A stretch of DNA of 14,453 nt from Alphaproteobacteria bacterium MarineAlpha10_Bin2 (GTDB taxonomy: Bacteria; Pseudomonadota; Alphaproteobacteria; UBA828): positions 1 through 14,453 of the forward strand of contig PTKB01000032.1 in assembly GCA_002937555.1 (NCBI GenBank). Direction: 5' to 3'. How positions within the stretch are numbered: position 1 is the first letter of the stretch; each line of letters begins with the position of its first letter. The notes beneath the pieces are model-generated. The model did no database searches. It saw only the letters and a program-made list of their open reading frames with translations, and was not told the DNA's origin. A program made the position numbers and the translations under genes. Below are positions 7,008 through 13,985 of this stretch, in pieces.

Positions 7008-8052
7008 GTCCCATTCCTCCACCCCAATCCAGATTCCGCGCGCCGTTATTTTCGGCTGTGCGGGGTCACGGCTTGAGGCGGCGGAGCACGACTTCTTCCG
7101 CGCCAGCAATCCGCTGGGATTTATCGTCTTCGCGCGAAACTGCGCCGCGCCTGAGCAGTTATCGCAGTTGGTCACTGATTTACGCGCCGCCGTCGGACGC
7201 GCGGACGCACCGGTTCTCATTGATCAAGAAGGTGGCCGCGTCATCCGCATGGGCGCGCCGCATTGGCGTGAGCCGCCGGCCGCCGCGAACATCGGCGCCT
7301 TGGCCGAGCGCGACCGGGCGGCCGGATGTCGCGCTGCCTGGCTCAATGCCCGCTTGATTGCAGCTGACCTACGTCATGTCGGCATCGATGTCTGCTGCTT
7401 GCCAGTGCTCGACTTGCAGTTCGCCGGCGCAAGTTCCGTGGTCGGCGACCGTGCGTTTTCCGCCGATGCCGACATAGTCTCCGAGCTCGGCCGCGCCGCT
7501 GCGGAAGGCTTGTTGGCCGGCGGTGTGCTTCCGGTGATCAAGCACATGCCCGGCCATGGCCGCGCCACCGCCGACAGCCATCACGCCATGCCGCGGGTCG
7601 AAGCAAGTCTGGAAGCGCTAATGGAGAGCGATTTCCGCCCCTTCCGCGCCCTTCGCGACATGCCCATCGGCCTCAGCGCCCATGTGTGCTATGAGGCGTT
7701 CGACGCGGATCTGCCGGGAACACTTTCGCCCACCGTTATTGCCGAGGCTGTACGCGGCGCCATCGGATTCGACGGTTTGCTGCTAAGCGACGACCTCTCC
7801 ATGGAGGCACTTTCTGGCAGTTTGGGAGAACGCGCCCGGGCGGCGCTGGCGGCAGGTTGCGACCTCGCGCTTCATTGCAATGGCGAGCCTGGAGAAATGG
7901 CCGATGTGGCCGAAAATGTAACCCAGCTGAGCCCGGAAGGATTGCGCCGTTGGGCCATTGAAAAAGAAAATTTAAATGAAGATAACGTACTTAATTATAA
8001 TGAATTACACGATGAATTTAATAATTTAATGGAAGTTACGGCGAAGCCATGA
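6994..8052 (+). CDS. nagZ: Beta-N-acetylhexosaminidase NagZ (GH3), TTG start, aberrant AT-rich tail
   Basis: This cytoplasmic glycoside hydrolase family 3 enzyme removes N-acetylglucosamine from muropeptides during cell-wall recycling. Family motifs are LIDQEGGRV (75-83), KHMPGHGRATADSHHAMP (183-200, including the catalytic His loop) and LLSDDLSMEAL (263-273, containing the nucleophile Asp). The start must be TTG 6994: the frame has a TGA just upstream at 6976 and no other ATG, GTG or TTG before conserved sequence begins. It overlaps the SPOR gene by 14 bases, which suggests translational coupling, with no clear Shine-Dalgarno. The last 30 or so residues, rich in Asn, Glu and Leu, do not resemble a usual NagZ C-terminus and are encoded by very AT-rich DNA. 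The catalytic part is complete, so activity is expected. The stop overlaps the ATG of the protease gene. Confidence 0.94.
   Translation: MSPTESHSSTPIQIPRAVIFGCAGSRLEAAEHDFFRASNPLGFIVFARNCAAPEQLSQLVTDLRAAVGRADAPVLIDQEGGRVIRMGAPHWREPPAAANIGALAERDRAAGCRAAWLNARLIAADLRHVGIDVCCLPVLDLQFAGASSVVGDRAFSADADIVSELGRAAAEGLLAGGVLPVIKHMPGHGRATADSHHAMPRVEASLEALMESDFRPFRALRDMPIGLSAHVCYEAFDADLPGTLSPTVIAEAVRGAIGFDGLLLSDDLSMEALSGSLGERARAALAAGCDLALHCNGEPGEMADVAENVTQLSPEGLRRWAIEKENLNEDNVLNYNELHDEFNNLMEVTAKP
7961..8040 (+). other. AT-rich island forming the 3' end of nagZ
   Basis: By direct count 16 of these 80 bases are G or C (20%), while flanking genes are strongly GC-rich. The island starts and ends abruptly. 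It encodes the unusual NagZ tail (NLNEDN, NYNELHDEFNN) and lies just before the ATG of the next gene. It may aid translation start of that gene, hold a promoter, or be a small foreign or newly arisen segment. No terminal repeats were seen. Confidence 0.6.
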
Positions 8053-8738
8053 ACCCGGAATCCAGCATTGTATTTCAAGCTTCGATCTGGGTGATCCCAG
8101 TGCTGCTGGCGATCACCCTGCACGAAGCCGCGCACGGATTTGTGGCGCGTCTGCTGGGCGACGATACGGCCTACCGCATGGGCCGTGTCACGCTCAATCC
8201 GATCAAGCATATCGATCCCTTCGGCACCATCATACTGCCGGGGTTGCTGATCTTCATGGGGGCGTCGTTCATCTTCGGTTACGCCAAGCCGGTACCGGTC
8301 AATTTCGCCAATCTGCGCAAGCCCAAGCGCGATATGTTTTGGGTCGCGCTCGCCGGCCCGGCGGCAAACATCGGGATGGCGGTGATCGCGACGCTCTTGC
8401 TCTACGCGACGCCGATCATGCCCGAAGGCTTCGCCACCTGGTGGATCGAGATGCTGAGCGTCGCCATTCATCTCAACATCATCCTTGCGGTGTTCAATAT
8501 GCTGCCGATCCTGCCGCTCGACGGCGGGCGCATGCTCGTCGGCATGCTGCCGCGCGACTATGCATTGCTGTTCGCGAAAACCGAGCGCTACGGGTTCCTG
8601 GTGCTGATCGGGATTATTTTCGTTTTACCGTTAATTGCCGATGCATTTGGTGTATTATTTCACCCGCTGGCATGGATTCTCTTGCCGGTCGTCAGTTGGT
8701 TGAGCGAGGTGCTTTTGATCGCCTTGGGATTTGGCTAA
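8049..8738 (+). CDS. Site-2 protease family (M50) integral membrane metalloprotease
   Basis: The 229-residue multi-pass membrane protein carries the zinc motif HEAAH (25-29) in the first helix and the second metal motif NMLPILPLDGGR (150-161), whose Asp is the third zinc ligand. LAGPAANIGM at 101-110 is also typical. It belongs to the short YwhC/FtsH-neighbour-like group of M50 proteases lacking a PDZ domain, which cut substrates within the membrane. Targets are unknown. It is not RseP, which is about twice as long with PDZ domains. ATG 8049 overlaps the nagZ TGA as ATGA, and the TAA lies 7 bases before the scpA ATG, so it is embedded in the same transcript. Confidence 0.93.
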   Translation: MNPESSIVFQASIWVIPVLLAITLHEAAHGFVARLLGDDTAYRMGRVTLNPIKHIDPFGTIILPGLLIFMGASFIFGYAKPVPVNFANLRKPKRDMFWVALAGPAANIGMAVIATLLLYATPIMPEGFATWWIEMLSVAIHLNIILAVFNMLPILPLDGGRMLVGMLPRDYALLFAKTERYGFLVLIGIIFVLPLIADAFGVLFHPLAWILLPVVSWLSEVLLIALGFG

Positions 8739-8745
8739 ACACGAG

Positions 8746-9573
8746 ATGAACGAACAACCGGAACGGAGCGGCGATATTGCGCCGGCGGCCCCCTCGCCCG
8801 AGGCGGCGGAAGCGGTTTTCGAGAGCGGTCAACGCGAATACGCCCTCATTCTCGATCTCGACGGATTCGAGGGCCCGCTCGATATACTGCTTGCCCTTGC
8901 GCGCAACCAGAAAGTCGATCTCGCCAAAATTTCGATCCTGCAGTTGGCCGAACAATATCTCGCCTTTATCACCCGGGCGCGGGAAATAAAGATCGAGATC
9001 GCCGCCGATTATCTCGTCATGGCGGCTTGGCTTGCCTATATGAAATCGCGCCTGCTGCTACCCGGGCCCGAGGCGGACGAAGAGCCGAGCGGGCAGGAAA
9101 TGGCGGACGCCCTGGCGTTCCGTCTGCGCCGCCTCGATGCCATGCGGGATGCGGCAACCAAGTTGATGCGACGTCCGCGCCTCGGCATCGACGTCTTTGC
9201 CTGTGGTGCGCCCGAAGGCATCGAAGTCATTCGCACCTCGCAATATGAAGCCACGCTCTACGAACTCTTGAAATCCTATGGCGAACATAAATTGGCCATG
9301 CAACGCGGCGAAACACTACAGATCCTGGCCAGCGAAACCTATTCCATGGATCAGGCATATCGCCGCCTGGCGGGCATGTTGACGGTCATGCCGGAGTGGG
9401 AATCCATGGCGCGGTTCCTGCCGCCGGAAGCGAGCGGCGGGCTCACCTTGCGCTCCGCCGTGGCGACGACATTCGCGGCCAGCCTGGAACTCGCCCGCGA
9501 GGGAAAAATGCAATTGCGCCAGTTCGAGCCGTTCGGACAAATCTATGTGCGCCGCGCGCCGGAGGAAACATGA
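8746..9573 (+). CDS. scpA: Segregation and condensation protein A (SMC kleisin)
   Basis: ScpA is the kleisin subunit that closes the SMC ring and with ScpB organises and segregates the chromosome. The 275-residue product shows the N-terminal helical part typical of the family: LDLDGFEGPLDILLALAR, LAKISILQLAEQYLAF and ADYLVMAAWLAYMKSRLLLP. It ends in a C-terminal winged-helix region around LAGMLTVMPEWESMARFLPP and LRQFEPFGQIYVRR. The start chosen is ATG 8746. An in-frame TTG at 8731 would overlap the protease gene by 8 bases and add five residues (MAKHE), so it remains possible. The stop TGA overlaps the scpB ATG. Confidence 0.96.
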   Translation: MNEQPERSGDIAPAAPSPEAAEAVFESGQREYALILDLDGFEGPLDILLALARNQKVDLAKISILQLAEQYLAFITRAREIKIEIAADYLVMAAWLAYMKSRLLLPGPEADEEPSGQEMADALAFRLRRLDAMRDAATKLMRRPRLGIDVFACGAPEGIEVIRTSQYEATLYELLKSYGEHKLAMQRGETLQILASETYSMDQAYRRLAGMLTVMPEWESMARFLPPEASGGLTLRSAVATTFAASLELAREGKMQLRQFEPFGQIYVRRAPEET

Positions 9574-10358
9574 ACAGCGAGATCGGCGAAGAAATCACGG
9601 TTCCGTCAGGCGACGGCTTCGCCGATGAATCAGGGCAGCATCTCAGAATTCTCGAAGCGCTGCTGTTTGCCGCCGACGAACCGGTGGACCGCGAAACCCT
9701 GTTGGACAAACTGCCCGAGGGCGCCGATGTAGACGCCCTGATCGCCCGCCTCGCCGAGCGTTACGCCAGCCGCGGCGTGAATCTTGTCGCAGTCGGACAG
9801 GGCTGGGCGTTTCGCACCGCCCCCGATCTCGCGCCCCATTTGACCGTCTACCGCACCGTCAAGCGGCGCCTATCCCGCGCCGCCCTGGAAACCCTCGCGA
9901 TCATTTCCTACCACCAACCTGTGACGCGTGCCGAAGTCGAGGAAATCAGAGGCGTCGGCCTCAGCCGCGGGACACTCGACCAACTGCTCGAAGCGGGCTG
10001 GGTCAAGCCGAAGGGACGCCGGCGCGCGCCTGGCCGGCCGCTCACATGGGTCACGACGGATGAATTCTTGAGCCATTTCGGCCTCGACGACCTTGCCGAC
10101 CTGCCCGGCGTCGATGAGTTGAAGGCGGCGGGTATGCTGCAAGCCTATCCCGTCGCCATGGGTGGCACAGGCGACCTGCCTTTCGCTGTCGAGCAGGATG
10201 ACGGCGAAGCCGAAAGCGGTTCAACCGGCGAAGACGAAGCACCGTCAGAGACGGATTACGCACCCAGCAGTTTTCTCGGTGTCGTCGAAGATGCGTCTCC
10301 ACCCGCTGAAGACAGCGCCGACGAAAATTGCGAACGCGACGATCCCTTCGCCGACTAA
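9570..10358 (+). CDS. scpB: Segregation and condensation protein B
   Basis: ScpB is the winged-helix (kite) partner of ScpA in the SMC condensin complex. The start is ATG 9570 with GGAGGAAAC just before it, and it overlaps the scpA stop as ATGA; the frame open upstream is only a shadow of scpA. Conserved segments are ILEALLFAADEPV (27-39), the GWAFRTAPDL strand, RRLSRAALETLAIISYHQPVTR, EIRGVGLSRGTLDQLLEAGW and a final KGRRRAPGRPLTWVTTDEF, FLSHFGL. After about residue 200 an acidic, Ser/Glu/Asp-rich tail of about 60 residues follows (ending NCERDDPFAD), longer than the core family and probably disordered. It is the last gene of the run before a 383-base gap. Confidence 0.96.
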   Translation: MNSEIGEEITVPSGDGFADESGQHLRILEALLFAADEPVDRETLLDKLPEGADVDALIARLAERYASRGVNLVAVGQGWAFRTAPDLAPHLTVYRTVKRRLSRAALETLAIISYHQPVTRAEVEEIRGVGLSRGTLDQLLEAGWVKPKGRRRAPGRPLTWVTTDEFLSHFGLDDLADLPGVDELKAAGMLQAYPVAMGGTGDLPFAVEQDDGEAESGSTGEDEAPSETDYAPSSFLGVVEDASPPAEDSADENCERDDPFAD

Positions 10359-10462
10359 TCAAGAGCGGCAAAATTCCGTGTCTCCGATGCCGTCCAGGGG
10401 AGGATCGGTTCAACATGGTGCTTCAGCTCTATCTTATTGAAGTGAAGGCGAATTCACCAAAT

Positions 10463-10612
10463 TTACCGGATCGCCAACGGAGCATTTGCGGCGCTTTCAT
10501 ATGTTGCCCGATGTTCCTGCAATTCAGCTGAGGGCAGATCCATATTCAGCGCGGCCTTCGACAATATATGACCATAATATCTTTGGGCCGATAGAGTGGA
10601 CAGGGCGCTGAG
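10463..10612 (-). pseudogene. Possible gene remnant, about 49 codons without a start
   Basis: Between TAG (10613-10615) and TAA (10463-10465) on the minus strand the frame reads like real protein, for example QRYYGHILSKAALNMDLPSA and then ELQEHRATYESAAN. The only ATG is internal, after about 25 codons, and no ribosome-binding site precedes it. Past the TAA a second frame reads KFGEFAFTSIR before its stop. I do not recognise the family. It could be debris of a lost gene or chance. Confidence 0.25.
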
Positions 10613-10634
10613 CTAAGGATATGCTCTGCCAAAT

Positions 10635-10653
10635 GATAATGATTTGCATTTGC
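10635..10653 (+). promoter_or_regulatory. Fur-box-like operator upstream of the iron transporter
   Basis: The 19 bases GATAATGATTTGCATTTGC match the classical Fur consensus GATAATGATAATCATTATC at 14 of 19 positions, with the first nine identical. In the 7-1-7 view TGATAAT-G-ATTTGCA matches 12 of 14 arm positions. It lies about 88 bases before the permease start, in the gap where its promoter must be, and the GATAAT could itself serve as a -10. Alphaproteobacteria may use Fur, Mur, Irr or RirA for metal control. The shape favours Fur/Mur rather than the other two. Iron repression of the transporter is inferred. Confidence 0.6.
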
Positions 10654-10728
10654 AACTGACTTAACCAACTCCATCCACGGCAACGATGAAACAAAATTTA
10701 GGGCGTCATATGTCCGCCTATGATGCGG

Positions 10729-10744
10729 CGCGCCTTCGGGCGTG
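10729..10744 (+). other. UUCG-loop hairpin overlapping the permease GTG start
   Basis: The bases CGCGCC-TTCG-GGCGTG form a six-pair stem (one G-U pair) with a C(UUCG)G loop, a notably stable RNA hairpin. Its right arm covers the GTG at 10742-10744. There is no T-run, so it is not a terminator. It may reduce initiation at this GTG or indicate that the real start is downstream. Confidence 0.4.
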
Positions 10745-12484
10745 GAGCGTGGTGAGACAGTCTTGATCGACCTGAACCACGGTTCCGGCGCCGCGCTGTT
10801 ACGCGCAATGCCATGGCTCACCCGTCCGCGCCGCCAGGCGATGGGCGGGTGGAGCGCTCTCGCGATATTCGTGGCGCTCGTGGTTTCGGTGCCGATATTC
10901 GTCGTTTTCGGCTTTGTATTCGTGCCGGCCGGCGAGGTTTGGCGCCATTTGGCGGACACCGTGCTCGTCGCCTATGTGGTCAATACCCTGTGGCTGGTGT
11001 TCGGCGTCGGCATCGGCGTGTTCGTGATCGGCGTCGGCACGGCCTGGCTGGTCACCATGTGCCGTTTCCCGGGCCGCGCGCTCTTGGAATGGGGCCTCTT
11101 ACTGCCGCTCGCCGTGCCGGCCTATGCGATTGCCTACAGCTACGCCGGCCTATTCGATTATGCCGGCCCGGTTCAGTCGGGTTTGCGCGGCTGGTTCGGC
11201 TGGTCGCGCGGCGATTATTGGTTTCCCGAAATCCGCTCCGTCGGGGGCGCCGCGGTCGTGCTCGCTTTCGTGCTTTATCCCTATGTCTATATGTTGGCGC
11301 GCGCGGCGTTTCTCGAGCAGTCGGTCTGCGTGATCGAAATCGGCCGCACCTTGGGACGCAGCCCATGGCGCAGTTTCACGTCTATCGCGCTTCCTCTGGC
11401 GCGGCCCGCCATCGCCACCGGAATAGCTCTCGCCTTGATGGAGACCTTGAGCGATTTCGGTGCGGTCCAGCATTTTGGCGTGGCGACCTTCACCACCGGT
11501 ATCTTCCGCACCTGGTTCGGCCTGGGCGATCCGGCGGCGGCGGCGCAATTGGCGGCTTTACTGTTGGCATTCGTGTTCCTGCTTCTCGTCGGCGAGCGCT
11601 TGTCCCGAGGCCGGGCGCAGTTCCACCACACCTCCCGGCGCTACCGCGAGCTGCCGCGCTATACGCTCAGTGGCAGCCGGGCCGCGCTGGCCTTTCTCGC
11701 CTGCGCCTTGCCGATCTGTCTCGGCTTTCTGCTCCCCGGCGGCCAATTGCTGGCCTGGCTGGCGGAGACCGGGGGCGATGGTTCGGGCGGCCGGCTGTGG
11801 GGGCATGCCGCCAACAGCCTGATGCTTGCCGCCGGCGCTTCCGCAATTGCAGTAATGGTGGCGCTGTTGTTGGCCTATGGCGTGCGCCTCAACCCCAACC
11901 CGGTGGCCAAAGGCGCGGCGCGGGTCGCGGGCATGGGCTATGCCGTGCCCGGATCGGTGATCGCCGTCGGCGTTCTGATCCCGCTGGCGTGGTTCGACAA
12001 TGTGCTGGATGGATGGCTGCGCGCCTCCTTCGGCGTTTCCAGCGGCCTTCTTCTGAGCGGCACCATCTTTGCCCTGATGTTTGCCTATGTGGTGCGCTTT
12101 CTCGCCGTTTCTCTCAACACCGTCGACGCCAGCCTGGCCAAAGTGACGCCGGCCATGGACGGCGTCGCGCGCACGCTGGGTATGGGTCCGGCGGCGACGG
12201 TGGCGCGCGTCCATGCGCCGATCATCGCGCCCAGCCTGATGACTGCGGGTTTGCTGGTGTTCGTCGACGTCATGAAGGAATTGCCGGCGACGCTGATCCT
12301 GCGGCCGTTCGATTTCAACACCCTCGCGGTGCACGCGTTCGAACTGGCCTCCGACGAGCAACTGCGTGCTGCGGCGGCGCCGGCACTGGCCATCGTCGCG
12401 GCCGGCTTGATACCCGTGGCGCTTCTCAGCCTCGCGATTTCGCGCGCCCGGCCAGGCCGCGCGCAAGCAGAAGTGCGGCCATGA
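10742..12484 (+). CDS. fbpB: Ferric-iron-type ABC transporter permease, two fused domains (FbpB-like)
   Basis: This 580-residue inner-membrane protein contains two copies of the binding-protein-dependent permease domain, as in FbpB/SfuB/AfuB ferric transporters. The first copy includes LLLPLAVPAYAIAYSYAGLF (119-138) and an EAA-type coupling loop around 199-219 (EIGRTLGRSPWRSF through ALPLARP). The second has MGYAVPGSVIAVGVLIPLAW (398-417) and its loop around 473-495 (DGVARTLGMGPAATVARVHAP). It should move a periplasmic substrate, probably Fe(III), with the ATPase encoded next. Related families carry thiamine, putrescine or 2-aminoethylphosphonate, but the fused layout plus the Fur-like site favour iron. 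The start is unsure: GTG 10742 lies in a hairpin, TTG 10763 has GGTGAG close by, and ATG 10808 lacks a ribosome-binding site; all give intact membrane domains. No binding protein gene is adjacent. Stop overlaps the ATPase ATG. Confidence 0.88.
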   Translation: MERGETVLIDLNHGSGAALLRAMPWLTRPRRQAMGGWSALAIFVALVVSVPIFVVFGFVFVPAGEVWRHLADTVLVAYVVNTLWLVFGVGIGVFVIGVGTAWLVTMCRFPGRALLEWGLLLPLAVPAYAIAYSYAGLFDYAGPVQSGLRGWFGWSRGDYWFPEIRSVGGAAVVLAFVLYPYVYMLARAAFLEQSVCVIEIGRTLGRSPWRSFTSIALPLARPAIATGIALALMETLSDFGAVQHFGVATFTTGIFRTWFGLGDPAAAAQLAALLLAFVFLLLVGERLSRGRAQFHHTSRRYRELPRYTLSGSRAALAFLACALPICLGFLLPGGQLLAWLAETGGDGSGGRLWGHAANSLMLAAGASAIAVMVALLLAYGVRLNPNPVAKGAARVAGMGYAVPGSVIAVGVLIPLAWFDNVLDGWLRASFGVSSGLLLSGTIFALMFAYVVRFLAVSLNTVDASLAKVTPAMDGVARTLGMGPAATVARVHAPIIAPSLMTAGLLVFVDVMKELPATLILRPFDFNTLAVHAFELASDEQLRAAAAPALAIVAAGLIPVALLSLAISRARPGRAQAEVRP

Positions 12485-13554
12485 CCGCCGAGACAACCGC
12501 CCCCGGCCTGTTGCTGGCGGGCGTCAGCCACCGTTACGAGCGCGAACCGGTGCTGTGTGGCCTCGATCTCGAGATCGCCCGCGGCGAGATTACCTGCCTG
12601 CTCGGCCCCTCGGGTTGCGGCAAGACCACCTGCCTGCGCGTCGCCGCAGGCTTGGAGCCAATTCAAGAGGGGCGTGTCGATATTGCCGGTGCGGAAGTCG
12701 CCCGGCCCGGGTTCTCGGTACCGCCGGAGCGCCGGCGCGTCGGTCTAATGTTTCAGGATTACGCCCTCTTTCCCCATCTCCGGGTGATCGACAATGTCGC
12801 TTTCGGCGTGCGCGACGGCGATAAAGCCGCCAAGCGCCGCACCGCGATGGAACTGTTGACGCGCCTCGGCGTCGACGGCTATGCCAAGGATTTTCCGCAT
12901 GTTCTCTCAGGCGGCGAGCAGCAGCGCGTCGCCCTCGCCCGTGCGCTGGCGCCGCATCCCGTGGTGATGCTGCTGGATGAGCCGTTCTCCGGCCTCGACC
13001 GGCGTCTCCGCGATCGCGTCCGCAACGACACATTGGATGTCTTACGCGAATTATCCGTGGCGACTTTGCTGGTGACCCATGATTCCGAAGAGGCCATGCT
13101 GATGTCGGACCGCATTGCCCTGATGCGCGACGGCGCCATCGTCCAATCGGGAACCGCGTCGGAACTCTATTCGCGGCCGGAAAGCGCGTTTGCGGCCTCG
13201 TTTTTCGGCGAGGTCAATGTCATCGAGGGAACCGCGCAAGGCGGCGCCGTCGCGACACCGATGGGAACATTGGCAGCCCCCTACAAAGATGGCTGCCAAG
13301 TGAGTGTATTCATCCGTCCCGAGGGCCTCAGTCTCGAAGAAAAGACCGAATATGAGGCCGCCGGGGCTGAGGCGGAAATTGTCGAGAGCCACATGCTTGG
13401 CCCGACCTGCCTCGTTCGGCTGAAACCGAGCGCCGAAATTGGATCTTTGACGGCGCGGGTTAACTATACCGGTCTGTGGAAAGTCGGGAAAAGGGTGCGC
13501 ATTCGGCTTGACCCGGAGCGTAGTTTTGTGTTCCCTGCAAGTCAGGAAATGTAG
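12481..13554 (+). CDS. fbpC: Ferric-iron-type ABC transporter ATP-binding protein (FbpC-like)
   Basis: The 357-residue ATPase has all nucleotide-binding motifs: Walker A GPSGCGKTT (42-50), Q-loop FQDYALFPHL (91-100), signature LSGGEQQR (142-149), Walker B VVMLLDEPF (161-169), D-loop SGLD and switch HD (200-201). After about residue 240 there is a C-terminal regulatory domain of TOBE/OB type (VFIRPEGLSL; AEIVESHMLGPTCLVRL), as in FbpC, PotA and CysA importers. ATG 12481 overlaps the permease TGA as ATGA, so both subunits are translated together. This frame is also open back through the permease gene, but that upstream part is a shadow and not a fusion. Substrate assignment to iron rests on the partner permease and the upstream Fur-like site. 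Confidence 0.92.
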   Translation: MTAETTAPGLLLAGVSHRYEREPVLCGLDLEIARGEITCLLGPSGCGKTTCLRVAAGLEPIQEGRVDIAGAEVARPGFSVPPERRRVGLMFQDYALFPHLRVIDNVAFGVRDGDKAAKRRTAMELLTRLGVDGYAKDFPHVLSGGEQQRVALARALAPHPVVMLLDEPFSGLDRRLRDRVRNDTLDVLRELSVATLLVTHDSEEAMLMSDRIALMRDGAIVQSGTASELYSRPESAFAASFFGEVNVIEGTAQGGAVATPMGTLAAPYKDGCQVSVFIRPEGLSLEEKTEYEAAGAEAEIVESHMLGPTCLVRLKPSAEIGSLTARVNYTGLWKVGKRVRIRLDPERSFVFPASQEM

Positions 13555-13599
13555 CCAATGGCCGTACTTAGCCGCTGCCCTTGCGGCGCAACGCGAATA

Positions 13600-13628
13600 T
13601 TGCGGCAATTGGCGGCCCTCGGTAAATT
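13600..13628 (+). promoter_or_regulatory. Weak candidate promoter for tatA
   Basis: TTGCGG (13600-13605) and TAAATT (13623-13628) are 17 bases apart, 28 bases before the tatA ATG. Matches are 3 of 6 and 4 of 6 to the sigma-70 hexamers. The 101-base gap after the ATPase gene suggests that tatAB have their own promoter; this is the best candidate I see. Confidence 0.25.
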
Positions 13629-13655
13629 GTAATCAAGGATTGGGAGTGTACCTGA

Positions 13656-13928
13656 ATGTCGTTTGGAATCTGGCAAATCGTGCTGATTGTTCTCGTTGTC
13701 GTGCTGGTATTCGGGGCCAACAAGATTCCCCGGGTCATGGGCGATTTCGCTAAGGGAATCAAAAGCTTCAAGGCAGGTCTGAAAGAAGGGGAAACTGGCG
13801 ATACGGCGCAGGCCAGCCCCGCCAATCAGCCGGCCGAGAATGCTCAAGAAGATTCCAAGGCAATCAACGCCGAAACCACCGCAGCGGACGCTGGCAGCGT
13901 AAAAAAAGACGAAGCCGCAAAAGGTTAA
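13656..13928 (+). CDS. tatA: Twin-arginine translocase subunit TatA
   Basis: TatA oligomerises in the inner membrane to let folded proteins with twin-arginine signals cross. The 90-residue product has the N-terminal membrane helix IWQIVLIVLVVVLVFGANKIP, the FG-x-x-K-I/L-P hinge, and the amphipathic helix MGDFAKGIKSFKAGLKE. A hydrophilic tail ends in KKDEAAKG. ATG 13656 has GGGAG about 10 bases upstream. It follows the iron transporter by 101 bases and precedes tatB by 57. In many alphaproteobacteria tatA follows scpB directly; here the transporter separates them. Confidence 0.95.
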   Translation: MSFGIWQIVLIVLVVVLVFGANKIPRVMGDFAKGIKSFKAGLKEGETGDTAQASPANQPAENAQEDSKAINAETTAADAGSVKKDEAAKG

Positions 13929-13985
13929 CAAGAACAGCTTCGCGTCTTAGGGAGATTCAAGGCCGCACGTCGCGCGGCGAGCGTC

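Larger units (their letters stand above)
10359..10741. other. Intergenic region between scpB and the iron transporter
   Basis: This 383-base gap is the longest in the window and less GC-rich than the genes. It holds a Fur-box-like site at 10635-10653 and, at its 3' end, a small stable hairpin at the permease start. A stretch of minus-strand reading frame at 10463-10612 looks protein-like but lacks a start. No convincing rho-independent terminator for scpB was found (no hairpin plus T-run). No tRNA-like or repeat structure was recognised. Confidence 0.6.

Noticed and set aside
9396..9569. Upstream extension of scpB in frame
   Set aside because: It is antagonistic to the scpA reading frame, is not ScpB-like, and a strong GGAGGA precedes the ATG at 9570.
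10546..10959. Minus-strand open frame of 137 codons across the permease start
   Set aside because: Low-information composition opposite a clear gene start; no ribosome-binding site or recognisable domain.
10813..12480. A very long plus-strand open frame running through the permease gene into the ATPase, suggesting a large fusion protein
   Set aside because: Its translation over this part is Arg/Gly-rich with no membrane or other recognisable pattern, while the alternative frame gives a clean permease. It is a high-GC shadow; the ATPase starts at 12481.
13571..13587. Hairpin GCCGC-TGCCCTT-GCGGC after the ATPase gene as a terminator
   Set aside because: The stem is only five pairs and no T-run follows; too weak to call.
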